From Streptomyces hygroscopicus (GTDB lineage: Bacteria > Actinomycetota > Actinomycetes > Streptomycetales > Streptomycetaceae): a DNA stretch of 64,000 bases. The stretch lies in assembly GCA_002021875.1 (NCBI GenBank), contig CP018627.1, forward strand, positions 6,014,001 to 6,078,000. The letters are read 5' to 3'. Under the pieces are notes generated by a model that saw only the letters and a list, made by a program, of their open reading frames with translations, was not told the origin of the DNA and did no database searches. The position numbers and the translations under genes are program-made. Shown in pieces: positions 25,660-35,111 of the stretch (positions are counted from its first letter, which is position 1; the number at the start of each line of letters is the position of its first letter).

Positions 25660-27330
25660 TCAGACCCCGAGCCGCTCGGCGAGCCGGGTGAAGTCGGACC
25701 AGCTCAGCGGCGGCTTCCCGGGGTCCCACACCCGCTGGGCCAGCGCCGCGAGCGGCAGCCGGATGCCCTGGGCCACCTGTGCGGGCGTCTGGGCCTCGGG
25801 CCGGTCACCCCAGATGGCGAAACGGGCACCGAGGATCCGGTTCGGTCCGGTCAGGGACTTGTCGGCGACGGGCGTGGAACTGCGCAGTACCGCGGGGGAC
25901 CAACTCTCGTAAATGCGTTCGCCGGTCGGGTAGGTGAAGCCGCCGGGCTCGCCGAGGACGTAGTAGAGGTACGAGTCGTTGAGGTTGACCACCTTGCGGC
26001 CCTCCTTCAGATACTCCAGCGGCGGCCGTGCCGTCTCCTTCAGCCGTCCCGTCCAGTACTCGACCTCGATGTTCTTGTCGGGCTTGACGACGCCGCCGGC
26101 GAAGAAGCCGTCGTTCCACGCCTTGGGCTGCTTGCCGAGCTGCCGCGCGAGCCGGGCCCGGTCGTTCAGCCAGCCGGTGACCAGGTCCTGCACCCGGGCG
26201 TTGGGGCCGTACTTCGCCTTCGCGGCGGCCACCAGCTTCGGGAACGACGCCTGGGGGTCCTTGACAGTCAGCGCGAGGTACTCATCGGCACCCAGATGCC
26301 ACCAGCGGCCGGGGAAGAGCGGGGCGTACTCGCGCATGAGCTGATCGACGATGCGGGCCGCGGCCGGATTGGAGATGTCCACCGACCCCTGGAACGTGGT
26401 GCCGCCCGCGTTGCGCAGCTGGAGCTGCGGATGAGCCCTGATGACGGCGCCGAGGTGGCCCGGCGAGTCGATCTCGGGGATGACGGTGATGTGCAGCCGC
26501 TGTCCGAGCGCGACGATCTGCCGGACCTGGGCCTTGGTGAGGTGCTGGGCCGAGACGATCTCGGGGTGGCTGGTGCTCTGGATGCGGAAGCCCTGGTCGT
26601 CCGAGAAGTGCAGGGCCAGCTGGTTGAGCTTGAGGTCGGCCATCTCGCGCATCCGGGCCTCGATCCACCCGGCCGAGAAGAACTTGCGCGCGATGTCCAG
26701 ATTGAGGCCGCGCTGGGCGCGCCCGGGCCGGTCGTGGATCACGCCTTCGGGGAGGCGTCCGCCGGAGCGCAGGGCCTGTTTCACGGTGCGGGTGCCGTAG
26801 AAGACGCCCGCGTCGGCCGGGCCGGTGATCCGGGCGCGGCCACCGCCGACCGTCAGCGTGTACGCCTCGCCGCCACCGCTCTGCCCCGGATCGAGGGCGA
26901 GGGAGAGATCACCGCTGCGGGCGGCGCCGGAGGCGGTGCGCAGCCCCAGTTCCGCGGCGATCGTGCGGGCCTCGTCGGCGAGCGGGCCATTGAGGTCGGC
27001 CACCACCCGGCTGCCGCTGCCGGGCCGCCAGCCCGGGCCCGTGGCCGGGGTGAAGTCGTGGACGGAGGGGATGGTGCGGGGCGGCGCGGAGGCCGCCGTT
27101 CCGTGGGGCGAGGCGGAGGCCGCCGTTCCGTGGGGCGAGGTGGAGGGGGACCGCGCCGAGGTGGCGGTCGTGGCGTGCGCGGAGTGGGCCGGCGAGGACC
27201 GAGTGCCGGCCTGGCCCTGGCCGCCGCCCGTCTGCTGACAGCCGAGGGCCGCCAGGACGAGGGTGGCGACGGCACCCGCGATGAGACCGCGGACGCAGGA
27301 CGCCTTGGTGGCTCTGAGCGGCAATCCCAT
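25660..27330 (-). CDS. beta-N-acetylhexosaminidase (GH20), lipoprotein
   Basis: A 556-residue exported hexosaminidase. The signal ends at Cys31 in AALGCQQTG (a loose lipobox). A Ser/Ala/Thr linker contains two 9-residue repeats (SPHGTAASA), encoded by a 27-bp tandem repeat near 27086-27139. A GH20b domain follows, then the GH20 barrel with LNLDIARKFF, LHFSDDQGFRIQ, IPEIDSPGHLGA and the catalytic Asp-Glu pair in WHLGADEY. It removes terminal GlcNAc/GalNAc from chitin oligomers or glycans. The ATG at 27330 has an excellent SD (AAGGAGG). It is divergent from the OHCU decarboxylase gene. Confidence 0.92.
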   Translation of the reverse strand: MGLPLRATKASCVRGLIAGAVATLVLAALGCQQTGGGQGQAGTRSSPAHSAHATTATSARSPSTSPHGTAASASPHGTAASAPPRTIPSVHDFTPATGPGWRPGSGSRVVADLNGPLADEARTIAAELGLRTASGAARSGDLSLALDPGQSGGGEAYTLTVGGGRARITGPADAGVFYGTRTVKQALRSGGRLPEGVIHDRPGRAQRGLNLDIARKFFSAGWIEARMREMADLKLNQLALHFSDDQGFRIQSTSHPEIVSAQHLTKAQVRQIVALGQRLHITVIPEIDSPGHLGAVIRAHPQLQLRNAGGTTFQGSVDISNPAAARIVDQLMREYAPLFPGRWWHLGADEYLALTVKDPQASFPKLVAAAKAKYGPNARVQDLVTGWLNDRARLARQLGKQPKAWNDGFFAGGVVKPDKNIEVEYWTGRLKETARPPLEYLKEGRKVVNLNDSYLYYVLGEPGGFTYPTGERIYESWSPAVLRSSTPVADKSLTGPNRILGARFAIWGDRPEAQTPAQVAQGIRLPLAALAQRVWDPGKPPLSWSDFTRLAERLGV

Positions 27331-27363
27331 GGCGGTGTACCTCCTTAGGCCCTCCCCGCTTCG

Positions 27364-27411
27364 GGCATTCGGCCGATTTGGGGCCGAAAAACACCCTGCG
27401 CCCCGAATGCC
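27364..27411. promoter_or_regulatory. 9-bp inverted repeat upstream of the hexosaminidase
   Basis: GGCATTCGG (27364-27372) and CCGAATGCC (27403-27411) are perfectly complementary with a 30-bp spacer, 34-81 bp upstream of the start. It may be a paired operator or a leader hairpin. No DasR-like site was seen here. Confidence 0.35.
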
Positions 27412-27616
27412 GTCCACCGCATGCAGTAAAACGTCCCCGTTCGGGTGATATCGCGTTCCCCCCGGCACACCCACCTCCCCGCATCGTTAGCGTGTACTGC
27501 TCATACGCCCAGCCATGTCTCCCGCGCCTCTCCCGGGTGTCCGTTTCTCCCGGGTGTCCTTTCTCCTGGGCGTCCGCTCCCATGCGTGTCCCCTGCGTGC
27601 CAGAGGAGTCCACCGC

Positions 27617-28198
27617 GTGTCCGAGGAGTCCACGCTGTCCAGGTCCATGTCCAGGTCCAGGCCCACGCCCAGGTCCCGCGCCGCGGCCTCCCGCCTCGAC
27701 CGGCTCAACGCCGCCACCGCCGACGCGGCCGAGGCCGCGCTGCTCGCCTGTTGCGGCAGCCGCCGCTGGGCCCGGCTGATCGCGGCCCACCGCCCGTACC
27801 CCGATCTGGAGGCGCTGCTGGCCGCCGGGGACGAGGCCAGCTACGACCTCACCCCGGCCGATCTGGACGAGGCACTCGCTGACGAGTCGGTCGTCGGCCA
27901 TGAGCTGCCGCCCGCGGAGAGCCTGGGGTCGCCGGCCGCCCACACCGCGCTCCGGGCCGCCCACGATGCGTACGAGCGTCGATTCGGTCACGTTTTCGTC
28001 ATCTGTCTGGATGGTCTGCGGCCCGAGGAGCGGCTCGACCGGCTGCTGACCGGGATCCGGAACCGGCTGGGCAACGAGCGGGAGAGGGAGCGCGACAACA
28101 CCGCCGAGGAGCTGCGGCGCATCGCCCGCGGCAGGCTCGTCCGGCTGGCCGCGAACACCTCCCGGTCCCCGGACGTATCCGGGTTCCGTATCGCATGA
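27617..28198 (+). CDS. 2-oxo-4-hydroxy-4-carboxy-5-ureidoimidazoline decarboxylase
   Basis: A 193-residue OHCU decarboxylase, the third step of urate oxidation, giving (S)-allantoin. Family features are LNAATADAAEAALLACCGSRRWARLIAAHRPYPDLEAL-type sequence (broken here: CCGSRRWARLIAAHRPYPD is the core), HTALRAAHDAYERRFGHVF, and the C-terminal ERERDNTAEELRRIARGRL. The GTG at 27617 is chosen for its SD (GAGGAG, 27603-27608); the frame is open further upstream but is repetitive. No other purine-catabolism gene is nearby, so it stands alone. Confidence 0.85.
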   Translation: MSEESTLSRSMSRSRPTPRSRAAASRLDRLNAATADAAEAALLACCGSRRWARLIAAHRPYPDLEALLAAGDEASYDLTPADLDEALADESVVGHELPPAESLGSPAAHTALRAAHDAYERRFGHVFVICLDGLRPEERLDRLLTGIRNRLGNERERERDNTAEELRRIARGRLVRLAANTSRSPDVSGFRIA

Positions 28199-28354
28199 TC
28201 GCCCGTTCGTGCTTGATAGATCACACCTGAGCCCCCCGGACGAACCTGCCGACAGCACGTCGGTACGATGGCCAGGGCCGGTGGACCGTACCCGGCCGGG
28301 CCCGACCGACCGTGAAGCCGGCAGGCCCCAAATCCGCTTCCGGAGGGTTTTTCC

Positions 28355-28735
28355 GTGCCGGCTGGAACGCTGTATCGCGGCCGGGAAGGCATGTGGTCCT
28401 GGGTGGCTCATCGAGTCACCGGCGTCCTCATCTTCTTCTTCCTGTTCGTACATGTGCTGGACACCTCGCTGGTCCGCGTCTCGCCCGAGGCGTACGACAA
28501 CGTGGTCGCCACATACAAGAATCCCGTCGTGAACCTGATGGAGTACGGCCTCGTGGCCGCCATCCTGTTTCACGCCCTCAACGGCCTTCGCGTCATCGCC
28601 GTCGACTTCTGGTCCAAGGGAGCGAGGTACCAGCGCCAGATGCTCTGGGGCGTCGTCGGTATCTGGGTCGTGCTGATGGCGGGCGCCTTCTACCCGATCC
28701 TCCAGCACACGCTGCGCGAACTGTTCGGGAGCTGA
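28355..28735 (+). CDS. sdhC: succinate dehydrogenase cytochrome b subunit
   Basis: A 126-residue membrane anchor of complex II with three membrane helices. HRVTGVLIFFFLFVHVLD carries the first conserved region and ILFHALNGLRV the second; the His residues are the likely heme ligands. The start is GTG at 28355 with GGAGGG (28342-28347). It is first in sdhCDAB. The 150-bp upstream gap contains TACGAT (28264-28269), a possible -10, without an obvious -35. Confidence 0.95.
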   Translation: MPAGTLYRGREGMWSWVAHRVTGVLIFFFLFVHVLDTSLVRVSPEAYDNVVATYKNPVVNLMEYGLVAAILFHALNGLRVIAVDFWSKGARYQRQMLWGVVGIWVVLMAGAFYPILQHTLRELFGS

Positions 28736-28740
28736 CGCAC

Positions 28741-29211
28741 ATGTCCGCCGAGACCACCACCCCCGCGAGCGACCCGGTCACCGGGTACGACGTGGATCAT
28801 CCGGCCCCGGTCATCGAGCCGCCGCGGGCCCGTACCCGCAAGACGCCCAGGGCGACCCGTACGAACTTCGAGATGTACGGCTGGCTCTTCATGCGCCTGT
28901 CCGGCGTCCTGCTGGTCGTTCTGGTCCTGGGCCATCTGCTGATCCAGCTGGTGCTGGACGGCGGTGTCACCAAGATCGGCTTCGCCTTCGTGGCCGGCCG
29001 CTGGGCCTCGCCGTTCTGGCAGACATGGGATCTGATCATGCTCTGGCTCGCCACGCTGCACGGCGCGAACGGCCTGCGCACGATCATCAACGACTACGCG
29101 GAGCGGGACACCACCCGCCTGTGGCTGAAGGCGCTGCTCTACACGGCGGCAGGATTCACCATCGTGCTCGGCACTCTGGTGATCTTCACCTTCGACCCGA
29201 ACATCCGCTAG
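28741..29211 (+). CDS. sdhD: succinate dehydrogenase membrane anchor subunit
   Basis: A 156-residue membrane subunit following sdhC by 5 bp. A 45-residue cytoplasmic head (Pro/Arg-rich) precedes three helices: LSGVLLVVLVLGHLLIQLV, a central WQTWDLIMLWLATLHGANGLR with conserved His, and a final YTAAGFTIVLGTLVIF. With SdhC it binds quinone (menaquinone in actinomycetes) and anchors SdhAB at the inner face of the membrane. Confidence 0.95.
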   Translation: MSAETTTPASDPVTGYDVDHPAPVIEPPRARTRKTPRATRTNFEMYGWLFMRLSGVLLVVLVLGHLLIQLVLDGGVTKIGFAFVAGRWASPFWQTWDLIMLWLATLHGANGLRTIINDYAERDTTRLWLKALLYTAAGFTIVLGTLVIFTFDPNIR

Positions 29212-29235
29212 GCCCCGGGGCTGAGGTATCCACTC

Positions 29236-30990
29236 ATGAAGATCCATAAGTACGACACCGTCATCGTCGGCGCCGGCGGGGCCGGAATGCGCGCGGCCAT
29301 CGAGTCGACCAAGCGCAGCCGCACCGCGGTGCTCACCAAGCTCTACCCGACCCGCTCCCACACCGGCGCGGCACAGGGCGGCATGGCCGCCGCCCTCGCC
29401 AACGTCGAGGAGGACAACTGGGAGTGGCACACCTTCGACACGATCAAGGGCGGTGACTACCTGGTCGACCAGGACGCCGCCGAGATCCTGGCGAAGGAGG
29501 CCATCGACTCCGTCCTCGACCTGGAGAAGATGGGCCTGCCGTTCAACCGCACCCCGAACGGCACCATCGACCAGCGCCGCTTCGGCGGCCACAGCCGTAA
29601 CCACGGCGAGGCCCCGGTCCGCCGGTCCTGCTACGCCTCGGACCGCACCGGCCACATGATCCTCCAGACGCTGTACCAGAACTGCGTCAAGGAGGGCGTG
29701 GAGTTCTTCAACGAGTTCTACGTCCTGGACCTCCTGATGACCGAGGTCGACGGGGTCAAGCGCACCGCCGGTGTGGTGGCCTACGAGCTGGCCACCGGTG
29801 AGCTGCACGTCTTCCAGGCGAAGGCCGTCGTCTTCGCCTCCGGCGGCTGCGGCAAGTTCTTCAAGGTGACCTCCAACGCGCACACCCTCACCGGTGACGG
29901 CCAGGCGGTCGCCTACCGGCGCGGGCTGCCGCTGGAGGACATGGAGTTCTTCCAGTTCCACCCGACCGGCATCTGGCGCATGGGCATCCTGCTGACGGAG
30001 GGCGCCCGCGGTGAGGGCGGCATCCTCCGCAACAAGGACGGCGAGCGCTTCATGGAGAAGTACGCGCCGGTCATGAAGGACCTGGCATCGCGAGATGTGG
30101 TGTCGCGGTCCATCTACACGGAGATCCGTGAGGGCCGCGGCTGCGGTCCGGAGGGCGACCACGTCTATCTGGACCTCACCCACCTGCCGCCGGAGCAGCT
30201 CGACGCCAAGCTGCCCGACATCACCGAGTTCGCGCGGACGTACCTGGGCATCGAGCCGTACACGGACCCGATCCCGATCCAGCCGACCGCGCACTACACG
30301 ATGGGCGGCATCCCGACCAACGTCCAGGGCGAGGTGCTGGCGGACAACGACACCGTCGTCCCGGGCCTGTACGCGGCCGGCGAGGTCGCCTGCGTCTCCG
30401 TGCACGGCGCCAACCGGCTGGGCACCAACTCGCTGCTCGACATCAACGTCTTCGGCCGCCGGGCGGGCATCGCCGCCGCGGAGTACTCCGCCAGGGCCGA
30501 CTTCGTCGAGCTTCCGGAGGACCCGGCCGCGTTCGTCCAGAGCCAGGTGGAGAACCTGCGGGACGCGACCGGCACCGAGCGGGTCACCGAGGTCCGCAAG
30601 GCGCTGCAGGAGACCATGGACAAGAACGTCATGGTCTTCCGCACCGAGCAGACGCTCAAGGAGGCCGTCGAGGAGATCGGCCACCTGCGGGCGCGCTTCA
30701 AGAACGTCAGCGTCCAGGACAAGGGCAAGCGGTTCAACACCGATCTGCTGGAGGCCATCGAGCTGGGCAACCTGCTCGACCTGGCCGAGGTCATGGCGAT
30801 CTCGGCGCTGGCCCGCAAGGAGTCGCGCGGCGGCCACTACCGCGAGGACTACCCGAACCGCGACGACGTCAACTTCATGCGGCACACCATGGCGTACCGA
30901 GAGGTGGGCGCGGACGGCTCCGAGTCCATCCGCCTCGACTACAAGCCGGTCGTGCAGACCCGCTACCAGCCGATGGAGCGTAAGTACTGA
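29236..30990 (+). CDS. sdhA: succinate dehydrogenase flavoprotein subunit
   Basis: A 584-residue flavoprotein oxidising succinate to fumarate. The dinucleotide motif [13 protein letters not shown] is at the N-terminus, and the covalent FAD His is in SHTGAAQGG (near residue 40). The active-site region [19 protein letters not shown] is near 240, followed by [10 protein letters not shown] and [10 protein letters not shown]. Length and order are normal. It shares TGATG with sdhB, so translation is coupled. Confidence 0.97.
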   Translation: MKIHKYDTVIVGAGGAGMRAAIESTKRSRTAVLTKLYPTRSHTGAAQGGMAAALANVEEDNWEWHTFDTIKGGDYLVDQDAAEILAKEAIDSVLDLEKMGLPFNRTPNGTIDQRRFGGHSRNHGEAPVRRSCYASDRTGHMILQTLYQNCVKEGVEFFNEFYVLDLLMTEVDGVKRTAGVVAYELATGELHVFQAKAVVFASGGCGKFFKVTSNAHTLTGDGQAVAYRRGLPLEDMEFFQFHPTGIWRMGILLTEGARGEGGILRNKDGERFMEKYAPVMKDLASRDVVSRSIYTEIREGRGCGPEGDHVYLDLTHLPPEQLDAKLPDITEFARTYLGIEPYTDPIPIQPTAHYTMGGIPTNVQGEVLADNDTVVPGLYAAGEVACVSVHGANRLGTNSLLDINVFGRRAGIAAAEYSARADFVELPEDPAAFVQSQVENLRDATGTERVTEVRKALQETMDKNVMVFRTEQTLKEAVEEIGHLRARFKNVSVQDKGKRFNTDLLEAIELGNLLDLAEVMAISALARKESRGGHYREDYPNRDDVNFMRHTMAYREVGADGSESIRLDYKPVVQTRYQPMERKY

Positions 30991-31763
30991 TGAGCACCCC
31001 CACCCTTGAGAAGTCCGACCAGGCCCCCGAGGCGGCCGACGCCACCGCCTCGCACCTGATCACCGTCACCTTCCGGATCCGGCGCTTCAACCCGGAGGTC
31101 TCGGACCAGGCGGTCTGGGAGGACTTCCAGATCGACATGGACCCGAAGGAGCGCGTCCTCGACGGTCTCCACAAGGTGAAGTGGGAGCTGGACGGCACCC
31201 TGACCTTCCGCCGCTCCTGCGCCCACGGCATCTGCGGATCCGACGCGATGCGGATCAACGGCCGCAACCGGCTGGCCTGCAAGACGCTGATCAAGGACAT
31301 CAACCCGGAGCAGCCCATCACGGTCGAGCCGATCAAGGGGCTCGCGGTTCTCAAGGACCTGATCGTGGACATGGAGCCGTTCTTCCAGGCGTACCGCGAT
31401 GTGATGCCCTTCCTGATCACGACGGGCAACGAGCCGACGCGTGAGCGGCTGCAGTCCGCCGAGGACCGCGAGCGGTTCGACGACACCACCAAGTGCATCC
31501 TGTGCGCCGCGTGCACCTCCTCGTGCCCGGTGTTCTGGAACGACGGCCAGTACTTCGGCCCGGCGGCGATCGTCAACGCGCACCGCTTCATCTTCGACTC
31601 CCGCGACGAGGGCGGTGAGCAGCGGCTGGAGATCCTGAACGACAAGGACGGCGTCTGGCGCTGCCGCACCACCTTCAACTGCACCGAGGCGTGCCCGCGG
31701 GGCATCGAGGTCACCAAGGCCATTCAGGAGGTCAAGCGCGCTTTGATCACGCGCCGCTTCTGA
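30990..31763 (+). CDS. sdhB: succinate dehydrogenase iron-sulfur subunit
   Basis: A 257-residue subunit carrying three iron-sulfur clusters: the plant-type [2Fe-2S] site (SCAHGICGSDAM then LAC), and ferredoxin-type cysteines CILCAACTSSCP and CRTTFNCTEACPRG for the [4Fe-4S] and [3Fe-4S] clusters. It passes electrons from SdhA to the membrane quinone. It is the last gene of the operon, followed by two stem-loops. Confidence 0.97.
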   Translation: MSTPTLEKSDQAPEAADATASHLITVTFRIRRFNPEVSDQAVWEDFQIDMDPKERVLDGLHKVKWELDGTLTFRRSCAHGICGSDAMRINGRNRLACKTLIKDINPEQPITVEPIKGLAVLKDLIVDMEPFFQAYRDVMPFLITTGNEPTRERLQSAEDRERFDDTTKCILCAACTSSCPVFWNDGQYFGPAAIVNAHRFIFDSRDEGGEQRLEILNDKDGVWRCRTTFNCTEACPRGIEVTKAIQEVKRALITRRF

Positions 31764-31779
31764 GCCACGGAGCCTTTTG

Positions 31780-31864
31780 GCTCCGAGCCTGCCTTTGGCT
31801 CGGAGCTTGTGGCTCCGAGCTTGTGGGCGAGGGCCCCGCTTCCCGGATTCCGGGGGCGGGGCCC
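31780..31864 (+). terminator. two stem-loops ending the sdh operon
   Basis: GCTCCGAGCC (31780-31789) pairs with GGCTCGGAGC (31797-31806). A second hairpin has arms GGGCCCCGC (31831-31839) and GCGGGGCCC (31856-31864), followed by TTGTCG. GAGCC/GGCTC motifs recur between them, giving alternative pairings. Confidence 0.75.
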
Positions 31865-31891
31865 TTGTCGTATCGGCGCACGCCGGGTGGC

Positions 31892-31923
31892 TATACACGC
31901 GATGTATACACATGGCGTATAGT
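31892..31923 (+). promoter_or_regulatory. operator dyad and leaderless promoter
   Basis: TATACA-CGCGA-TGTATA (31892-31908) is a perfect dyad; TATAC and GTATA recur at 31905-31921. TATAGT (31918-31923) is a good -10 just 7 bp before the ATG at 31931, which has no SD, so the mRNA is probably leaderless. An AT-rich dyad over the -35 area suggests repression. Confidence 0.5.
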
Positions 31924-31930
31924 CCTGCGC

Positions 31931-33325
31931 ATGGCCACCGCCTACCTTCTGCCGATCAAGACCGCCGCCGCGCTCTTCCCGCTGCTGGCACTCTTACTGC
32001 TGCTGCCGACAGCCGTCGTCCTGTACCGCCGTCATGGCGTGATGTCCCGGGGGCGGACGCTGTCGCTGTACGGCTTCCTCTACTACTCGCTCACCGCCTT
32101 CTGCATGACGATCGTGCCGCTGCCGAAGCAGACCGGCGACATGTGCGAGCGGTTCGCACCCGTGGCCCATCCGCAGTGGATGCCCGGGAACACCTTCAGC
32201 GACATCTGGAAAGAGGCCCACCACAAGGTCGGGCTCAACTCGCTCGTCCTCCAGAACCCCGCCGTCGCCGGGACCGTCTGCAATCTGCTGCTGCTTCTGC
32301 CGCTCGGTGTCTTCCTGCGCTACCACTTCGGGCGCTCGCTGCGCGCCACCGCCGTGATCGGCTTCGTGGTCTCGATGTCCTTCGAGCTGACGCAGTGGAC
32401 CGGGGTGTGGGGCCTGTACAACTGCCCGTACCGGCTCTTCGACGTGGACGACCTGATCGTCAACACGGCGGGTGCGGTGGTCGGTTGGCTGCTGGCCGGG
32501 CCGGTCGCGCGGATGCTGCCCGCCCTGGAGGCGCTGGACGGGCGGGCGCTGGCGGCACGTCCGGTGCCCTTCGGGCGGCGGCTTACGGCGCTGGTCGTGG
32601 ATGTGGCCGGATATGTCGTCGCATCGGTGTTTGCCGCGGCCGTGATGACCTATCAGGGCGGCGCGGCCCCCTCATGGATACCGGTCGGAATCTTCGTGGC
32701 CTGGTTCATCCTCCTGCCGCTGGCGACCGGCGCGACCCCCGGAAAGCGGCTGTTGCTGCTGAAGCTGGTGCCGGACGACGGCGGCCCGCTGGTGCCCTGG
32801 CGGCTGACGCTGCGCGCGCTGCTGCTCGGGGCGCTGGTGATGCCGTTCCTGTCGGGGCTGTTCCTGGCCATGCTGACCCTGCTGCACGAGCCGTGGCCGT
32901 CCGGTCTGTTCGCCACCGTCCGCGACTCGGGCGCCCAGGGCGCGGCGGCGGTCCTTACGGCGCTGAGCCCCATCCAACTGCTGGCGGTGATGACCGGGTT
33001 CGCACTGACCGCCACCTGCGCACGGAAGACGCTGCGCCACCCGGACCGGCTGGCCCCGCACGACCGTATCTCGGGCATTCACAACGCCCCGCTGCCGCAC
33101 CGCCGCGCCAAGCGGGCCGGCGCGCAGGGTGGCGGCGTACGGGCCGCCGTGCAGGCCGCCGACCAGTCGGGGCCGGTCGCGGTGGCGGTGGCGCGGGCCG
33201 TCGACGACGCACCGGCGGGGGACCTCGACCGTCCGCTGGTCAGCACGGGTCCCGTCGGTCCCAGCGGGCCTACCGGTGCCACCGGCTCGGCGGAGGTTCA
33301 GCGGTCCGCCGCCGACTCGCGCTGA
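31931..33325 (+). CDS. VanZ-like and RDD domain membrane protein
   Basis: A 464-residue integral membrane protein joining two modules. The N-terminal half (about residues 10-190) is VanZ-like, with the conserved NLLLLLPLGVFL, SFELTQW and RLFDVDDLIVNTAGAVVGW motifs. An RDD domain follows (about 215-370) with FGRRLTALVVDVAGY and ATPGKRLLLLKLV. The C-terminal 90 residues are soluble and Ala/Gly/Pro-rich. VanZ-type proteins alter glycopeptide/lipoglycopeptide susceptibility in some bacteria; the role here is unknown. Confidence 0.85.
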   Translation: MATAYLLPIKTAAALFPLLALLLLLPTAVVLYRRHGVMSRGRTLSLYGFLYYSLTAFCMTIVPLPKQTGDMCERFAPVAHPQWMPGNTFSDIWKEAHHKVGLNSLVLQNPAVAGTVCNLLLLLPLGVFLRYHFGRSLRATAVIGFVVSMSFELTQWTGVWGLYNCPYRLFDVDDLIVNTAGAVVGWLLAGPVARMLPALEALDGRALAARPVPFGRRLTALVVDVAGYVVASVFAAAVMTYQGGAAPSWIPVGIFVAWFILLPLATGATPGKRLLLLKLVPDDGGPLVPWRLTLRALLLGALVMPFLSGLFLAMLTLLHEPWPSGLFATVRDSGAQGAAAVLTALSPIQLLAVMTGFALTATCARKTLRHPDRLAPHDRISGIHNAPLPHRRAKRAGAQGGGVRAAVQAADQSGPVAVAVARAVDDAPAGDLDRPLVSTGPVGPSGPTGATGSAEVQRSAADSR

Positions 33326-33340
33326 TGCGGGGGCAGGCGC

Positions 33341-35065
33341 TCAGGTACGGGTCGAGGCCAGCTCCACGACGGTGACGTCCGGTGGCGCCCCGACGCGTAC
33401 CGGCGGGCCCCAGGCGCCCGCGCCACGGGTCACATAGAGCTGGGTGTCGCCGTACCGCTCGAGACCGGCGGCGGTGGGGTTGGCGAGCTCGGCCACATAG
33501 GTGCCGGGCCACACCTGACCGCCGTGGGTGTGGCCGGACAACTGGAGATCGACGCCCGCCTTCACCGCGTCGTGGATCACCACGGGCTGATGGGCGAGCA
33601 GCACGGAGGCACGCGAGCGGTCGCGGTCGCCGAGCGCCTTGCCGAAGTCGGGGCCCTGCCCCTCGCTCTCGCCCGCGACGTCGTTCACCCCGGCGAGATC
33701 GAAGCCGGGCAGCTCGGTGTGCTCGTTCTCCAGGGGACGCAGGCCCAGCTCGCGCACATGGTCCACCCACTCCTCGGCGCCCGAGTAGTACTCGTGGTTG
33801 CCCGTGACGAAGTAGCTGCCGTGACGGGCGCGCAGTGCGCGCAGCGGCTCGGCGGCAGGGCCGAGGTCCGCGACGCTGCCGTCCACGAGGTCGCCGACGA
33901 CGGCGATGAGGTCGGGGTTGGTGCGGTTGACCGCCTCGACGACCCGCTGGGTGTGGGCGCGGCCCAGGATCGGCCCGAGGTGGATATCGCTGACGACGGC
34001 GATCCGGAAGCCGTGCGCCTGGCGCGGCAGCTTGGCGAGCGGCACGGTGATCCTCTTGACCCGCGGCCCGCGCAGCACGGTGTTCGTCCCGTACCCCACC
34101 GTTCCGGCGGCCACGGCCGTGGCACCGACGGCCACGGCCCGCGCGACAAACAGCCGCCGGGAGGCGGCGGGCGCCGCGCCGTCCGCAGCGGCCTCCGCAG
34201 CCCCGCCCGAGACGCTTCCGGCCGCCGCTCCGCTCGCCACAGCCGCGCCCTCGCCGTCCCCGACCGCGTCCTTCACCAGGCCCGCGGCGCCTTCCGACGC
34301 CCGACCCGTGGGGCCGTCCAAGGCGGCCACCGGGCTGTCCACGGCCGCCCTGCCAGCCCAGCCCGCGCCGTCTCTGGCCGCCACCGTGCCGCTGGCCAGA
34401 GCTGTGGCCCCGCCGTCGGGCACCACCGTCGCGGCGGCCCCGCTGTCGTCGGCGAGCGCCGTCGGCACCCCGCCCGACGCCCCCTCGGATGCCAGCGCCC
34501 CACCGCCGCCGTTGCTCGCGACGGCGGCGGTGGGGCCGTCCCCGCCCGCGCCGTCCCCGGCCACCGCGCCCTCGCGGCCCTCCGTGCGGACGGCCGCCGG
34601 GGCGGGGCCGACGGCGCCGGTCTTGTCGGCGGTCACGGCCGAACCGGCATCCGTTGTCCGCCCGGCGGCGGCAGCCGCATCCGCATCCGCCGCCGGGCCC
34701 TCGGTCGACCGCACATCAGCGGACTTGGCGGACTTGGCGGAGTCACGACGGCTCAGCCATGCGCGCAGCAAGGGCCGTACCGCCTCGCCCACGAGCAGGG
34801 CGAGGGTCAGGTACAGGAGCAGAGCCAGCCAGAGGTAGCCCGGCCAGGCCAGGACGCGCTGGAGCGCGAAGGGCGCACCCGCGCGGCCCGAGATCACCGC
34901 GCCGACGCTCATCAGCGGCAGCACGAAGGCCGCCGCCGTGCCCGTACGGCGCACCCACCCCCCGCGCGCCGTCGTGTCGCCGACCAGCCGCCGCCACACA
35001 TACCAGTGGACGCCGGTCAGCAGACCCACGACGGCCAGCGCGATCAGGACGTAGAGCACGACCAT
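33341..35065 (-). CDS. membrane-anchored metallophosphoesterase
   Basis: A 574-residue calcineurin-like phosphoesterase. The N-terminus has membrane helices (about residues 1-100), followed by an unusually long low-complexity Ala/Gly/Asp/Ser linker (about 110-285), another hydrophobic stretch (ARAVAVGATAVAAGTVGYG) and the catalytic domain. Metal motifs are complete: VVSDIHLG, VVGDLVDG, VTGNHEYY and LSGHTHGGQVW. This resembles YkuE/YaeI-type enzymes that act on lipid or wall intermediates at the outer membrane face. It ends 15 bp from the VanZ/RDD gene (convergent). Confidence 0.9.
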   Translation of the reverse strand: MVVLYVLIALAVVGLLTGVHWYVWRRLVGDTTARGGWVRRTGTAAAFVLPLMSVGAVISGRAGAPFALQRVLAWPGYLWLALLLYLTLALLVGEAVRPLLRAWLSRRDSAKSAKSADVRSTEGPAADADAAAAAGRTTDAGSAVTADKTGAVGPAPAAVRTEGREGAVAGDGAGGDGPTAAVASNGGGGALASEGASGGVPTALADDSGAAATVVPDGGATALASGTVAARDGAGWAGRAAVDSPVAALDGPTGRASEGAAGLVKDAVGDGEGAAVASGAAAGSVSGGAAEAAADGAAPAASRRLFVARAVAVGATAVAAGTVGYGTNTVLRGPRVKRITVPLAKLPRQAHGFRIAVVSDIHLGPILGRAHTQRVVEAVNRTNPDLIAVVGDLVDGSVADLGPAAEPLRALRARHGSYFVTGNHEYYSGAEEWVDHVRELGLRPLENEHTELPGFDLAGVNDVAGESEGQGPDFGKALGDRDRSRASVLLAHQPVVIHDAVKAGVDLQLSGHTHGGQVWPGTYVAELANPTAAGLERYGDTQLYVTRGAGAWGPPVRVGAPPDVTVVELASTRT

Positions 35066-35111
35066 CCCCGGTCCCCTCCCCTAGCGACTACCCGACGGCT
35101 GCCCGGAACGG

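Noticed and set aside
28690..30885. 731-codon minus-strand frame opposite sdhA/sdhD
   Set aside because: It mirrors the strongly conserved sdh genes and has no family resemblance; a shadow frame.
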